The notes under the pieces: model-generated
Database searches by the model: none
Told to the model about the DNA's origin: nothing
What the model saw: the letters and a program-made list of their open reading frames with translations, nothing else
In this document: positions 63,163 to 64,000 of the stretch, one piece after another
How the letters are laid out: each line of letters begins with the position of its first letter
How positions within the stretch are numbered: the first letter of the stretch is position 1
Assembly (NCBI RefSeq): GCF_003600625.1
Contig: NZ_CP032489.1
Span: forward strand, 3,720,001 to 3,784,000
Direction of reading: 5' to 3'
Source: Arachidicoccus soli
GTDB taxonomy: Bacteria; Bacteroidota; Bacteroidia; Chitinophagales; Chitinophagaceae
DNA length: 64,000 nt
Position numbers and translations under genes: made by a program

Positions 63163-64000
63163 TAAGTCTGTTCATCAAAAGCAATCTGAATTTTCTCCAT
63201 TTTTTTCTTATTTGTGATAAATCGGCTTCGCCATGCAACTATGGCTGATAATAATGTCATAAAGATTAATAAAGATAGGGCTTTAGAAAGATTGGTTTTT
63301 TCTGCGATAAAACCAATAACGGATGGGCCTGTAAGAAAGCCGATCAATCCTCCTGTGGTCACCATTGCAAATCCTTCTACAGTACTTATACCCGGAATAT
63401 GCGCCGAAGCTCTAAACAACACCGGTACAATACAACAACAACCTAGTCCAATCAAAATATACCCTGCAATAACAATCGGTATTAACCAAGCAGTCACAAC
63501 AGTTAAGAATCCTGTCGCAGCAATCAGACAACCGGTAATGACCACTTTTTTGCTGCCAAACCGACCGACTAAACTATCACCATTGAGTCGCCCAAAAGTC
63601 ATAGCAAAAGAAAATCCTGCATAACCTAAACTTATCATTGCCTTTGGCGCATGCATTGTTTCTTTCAAATAAATAGCACTCCAATCGGCAACGCAGCCTT
63701 CAGCCATATAACTTACTAAACAAATAAATGCAATCCCCAATATCCCTAAAGAAGGTAACTTAAAAGATGATCTGGAGTGAATAATTTCTTTATTGCCCAA
63801 TAAATAATTTCTATTAGCATAATTAACAGTAACAATTGCGGCAACTATAATGACTATTTGCCAGCCTGAAGGTACATGAATTGAAAACCAGAAAGCAGCA
63901 AGAATTGCACTTACACCACCCCCTAAACTATACATACTGTGGCAAGTACTCATCATGAGCCGATTGTATTTCTTTTCCATATTGTTGACAGTGGCATTGA
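63159..64000 (-). CDS. MFS transporter, partial (5' end outside window)
   Basis: The frame has no start inside the window: codons upstream of 63980 read NATVNN into MEKKYNRLMMSTCHSMYSLGG, a conserved loop of sugar-permease-like MFS proteins. About 280 residues covering the second half are visible, with six or more membrane segments and the loop GRLNGDSLVGRFGSKKVV. The family resembles YbjJ or fucose-permease-like MFS. The substrate is unknown. The TAA stop lies in the TTAA at the end of the insertion sequence; the protein end FDEQTY seems native. Confidence 0.88.
   Translation of the reverse strand, partial: NATVNNMEKKYNRLMMSTCHSMYSLGGGVSAILAAFWFSIHVPSGWQIVIIVAAIVTVNYANRNYLLGNKEIIHSRSSFKLPSLGILGIAFICLVSYMAEGCVADWSAIYLKETMHAPKAMISLGYAGFSFAMTFGRLNGDSLVGRFGSKKVVITGCLIAATGFLTVVTAWLIPIVIAGYILIGLGCCCIVPVLFRASAHIPGISTVEGFAMVTTGGLIGFLTGPSVIGFIAEKTNLSKALSLLIFMTLLSAIVAWRSRFITNKKKMEKIQIAFDEQTY

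Overview
This window looks like a chromosome segment from a Bacteroidota bacterium, probably a member of the Chitinophagaceae; the family is inferred from protein style, not tested. The DNA is AT-rich. Promoters fit the Bacteroidota pattern (TTG, about 19-20 bases, then TAnnTTTG), and genes mostly lack purine-rich ribosome binding sites. Typical families of the phylum are present: a TonB-dependent receptor with a carboxypeptidase-like N-terminal domain, an HU-CCDC81 protein, BaiN and a long basic tail on ribosomal protein S3.

Layout. 1-3.8 kb is a minus-strand envelope or metal-type group: a partial DUF3347 lipoprotein, a Cys-rich secreted protein, a TonB-dependent receptor and an unrecognised small membrane protein. 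4.0-4.7 kb carries rplU-rpmA with a clear promoter and terminator, followed by a methyltransferase. 5.9-12.9 kb is a tight plus-strand operon: DUF58 protein, membrane transglutaminase, MoxR ATPase, secreted TPR protein. 13.0-18.4 kb is a minus-strand envelope set: large TPR protein, beta-barrel protein, membrane-anchored HU-CCDC81 protein. 18.6-20.7 kb holds map and baiN. 20.8-32.8 kb is the S10-spc ribosomal operon (rpsJ to secY, 23 genes), ending in a terminator just after secY. The alpha-operon genes (infA, rpmJ, rpsM, rpsK, rpsD, rpoA, rplQ) do not follow it.

A tRNA-Gln at 33.0 kb diverges from the S10 promoter. Beyond it, 33.1-50.8 kb is a minus-strand carbohydrate region: secreted GH2 beta-galactosidase-like, GH76 and GH38 enzymes (the last two suited to alpha-mannan), then a 2900-residue cyclic beta-1,2-glucan synthase. 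No SusC/SusD pair or sugar regulator is present. 51.1-57.6 kb is housekeeping: Xaa-Pro aminopeptidase, lptB, a Pr6Pr membrane protein, a NYN-domain protein, a DUF1398 protein and purL. 57.7-61.0 kb has a lipoprotein that joins a sialidase-like propeller to a YHS metal-binding domain, a second Cys-containing secreted protein and a secreted protein with a DLDDTS motif. At 61.1-63.2 kb an IS1634-like insertion sequence with matching 15-bp ends sits exactly at the stop codon of an MFS transporter gene that runs off the right edge.

Most promising for follow-up: the insertion sequence that splits an apparent MFS/DLDDTS-protein operon; the structured RNA leaders of the S10 operon (hairpin at the mRNA 5' end, a 279-base spacer with four hairpins before rplC, a hairpin before secY); the DUF58-transglutaminase-MoxR-TPR operon; the propeller-YHS lipoprotein with Cys-rich neighbours; and a methionine aminopeptidase in which one metal-ligand Asp is Glu. 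I did not find a clearly new defence or mobile system.
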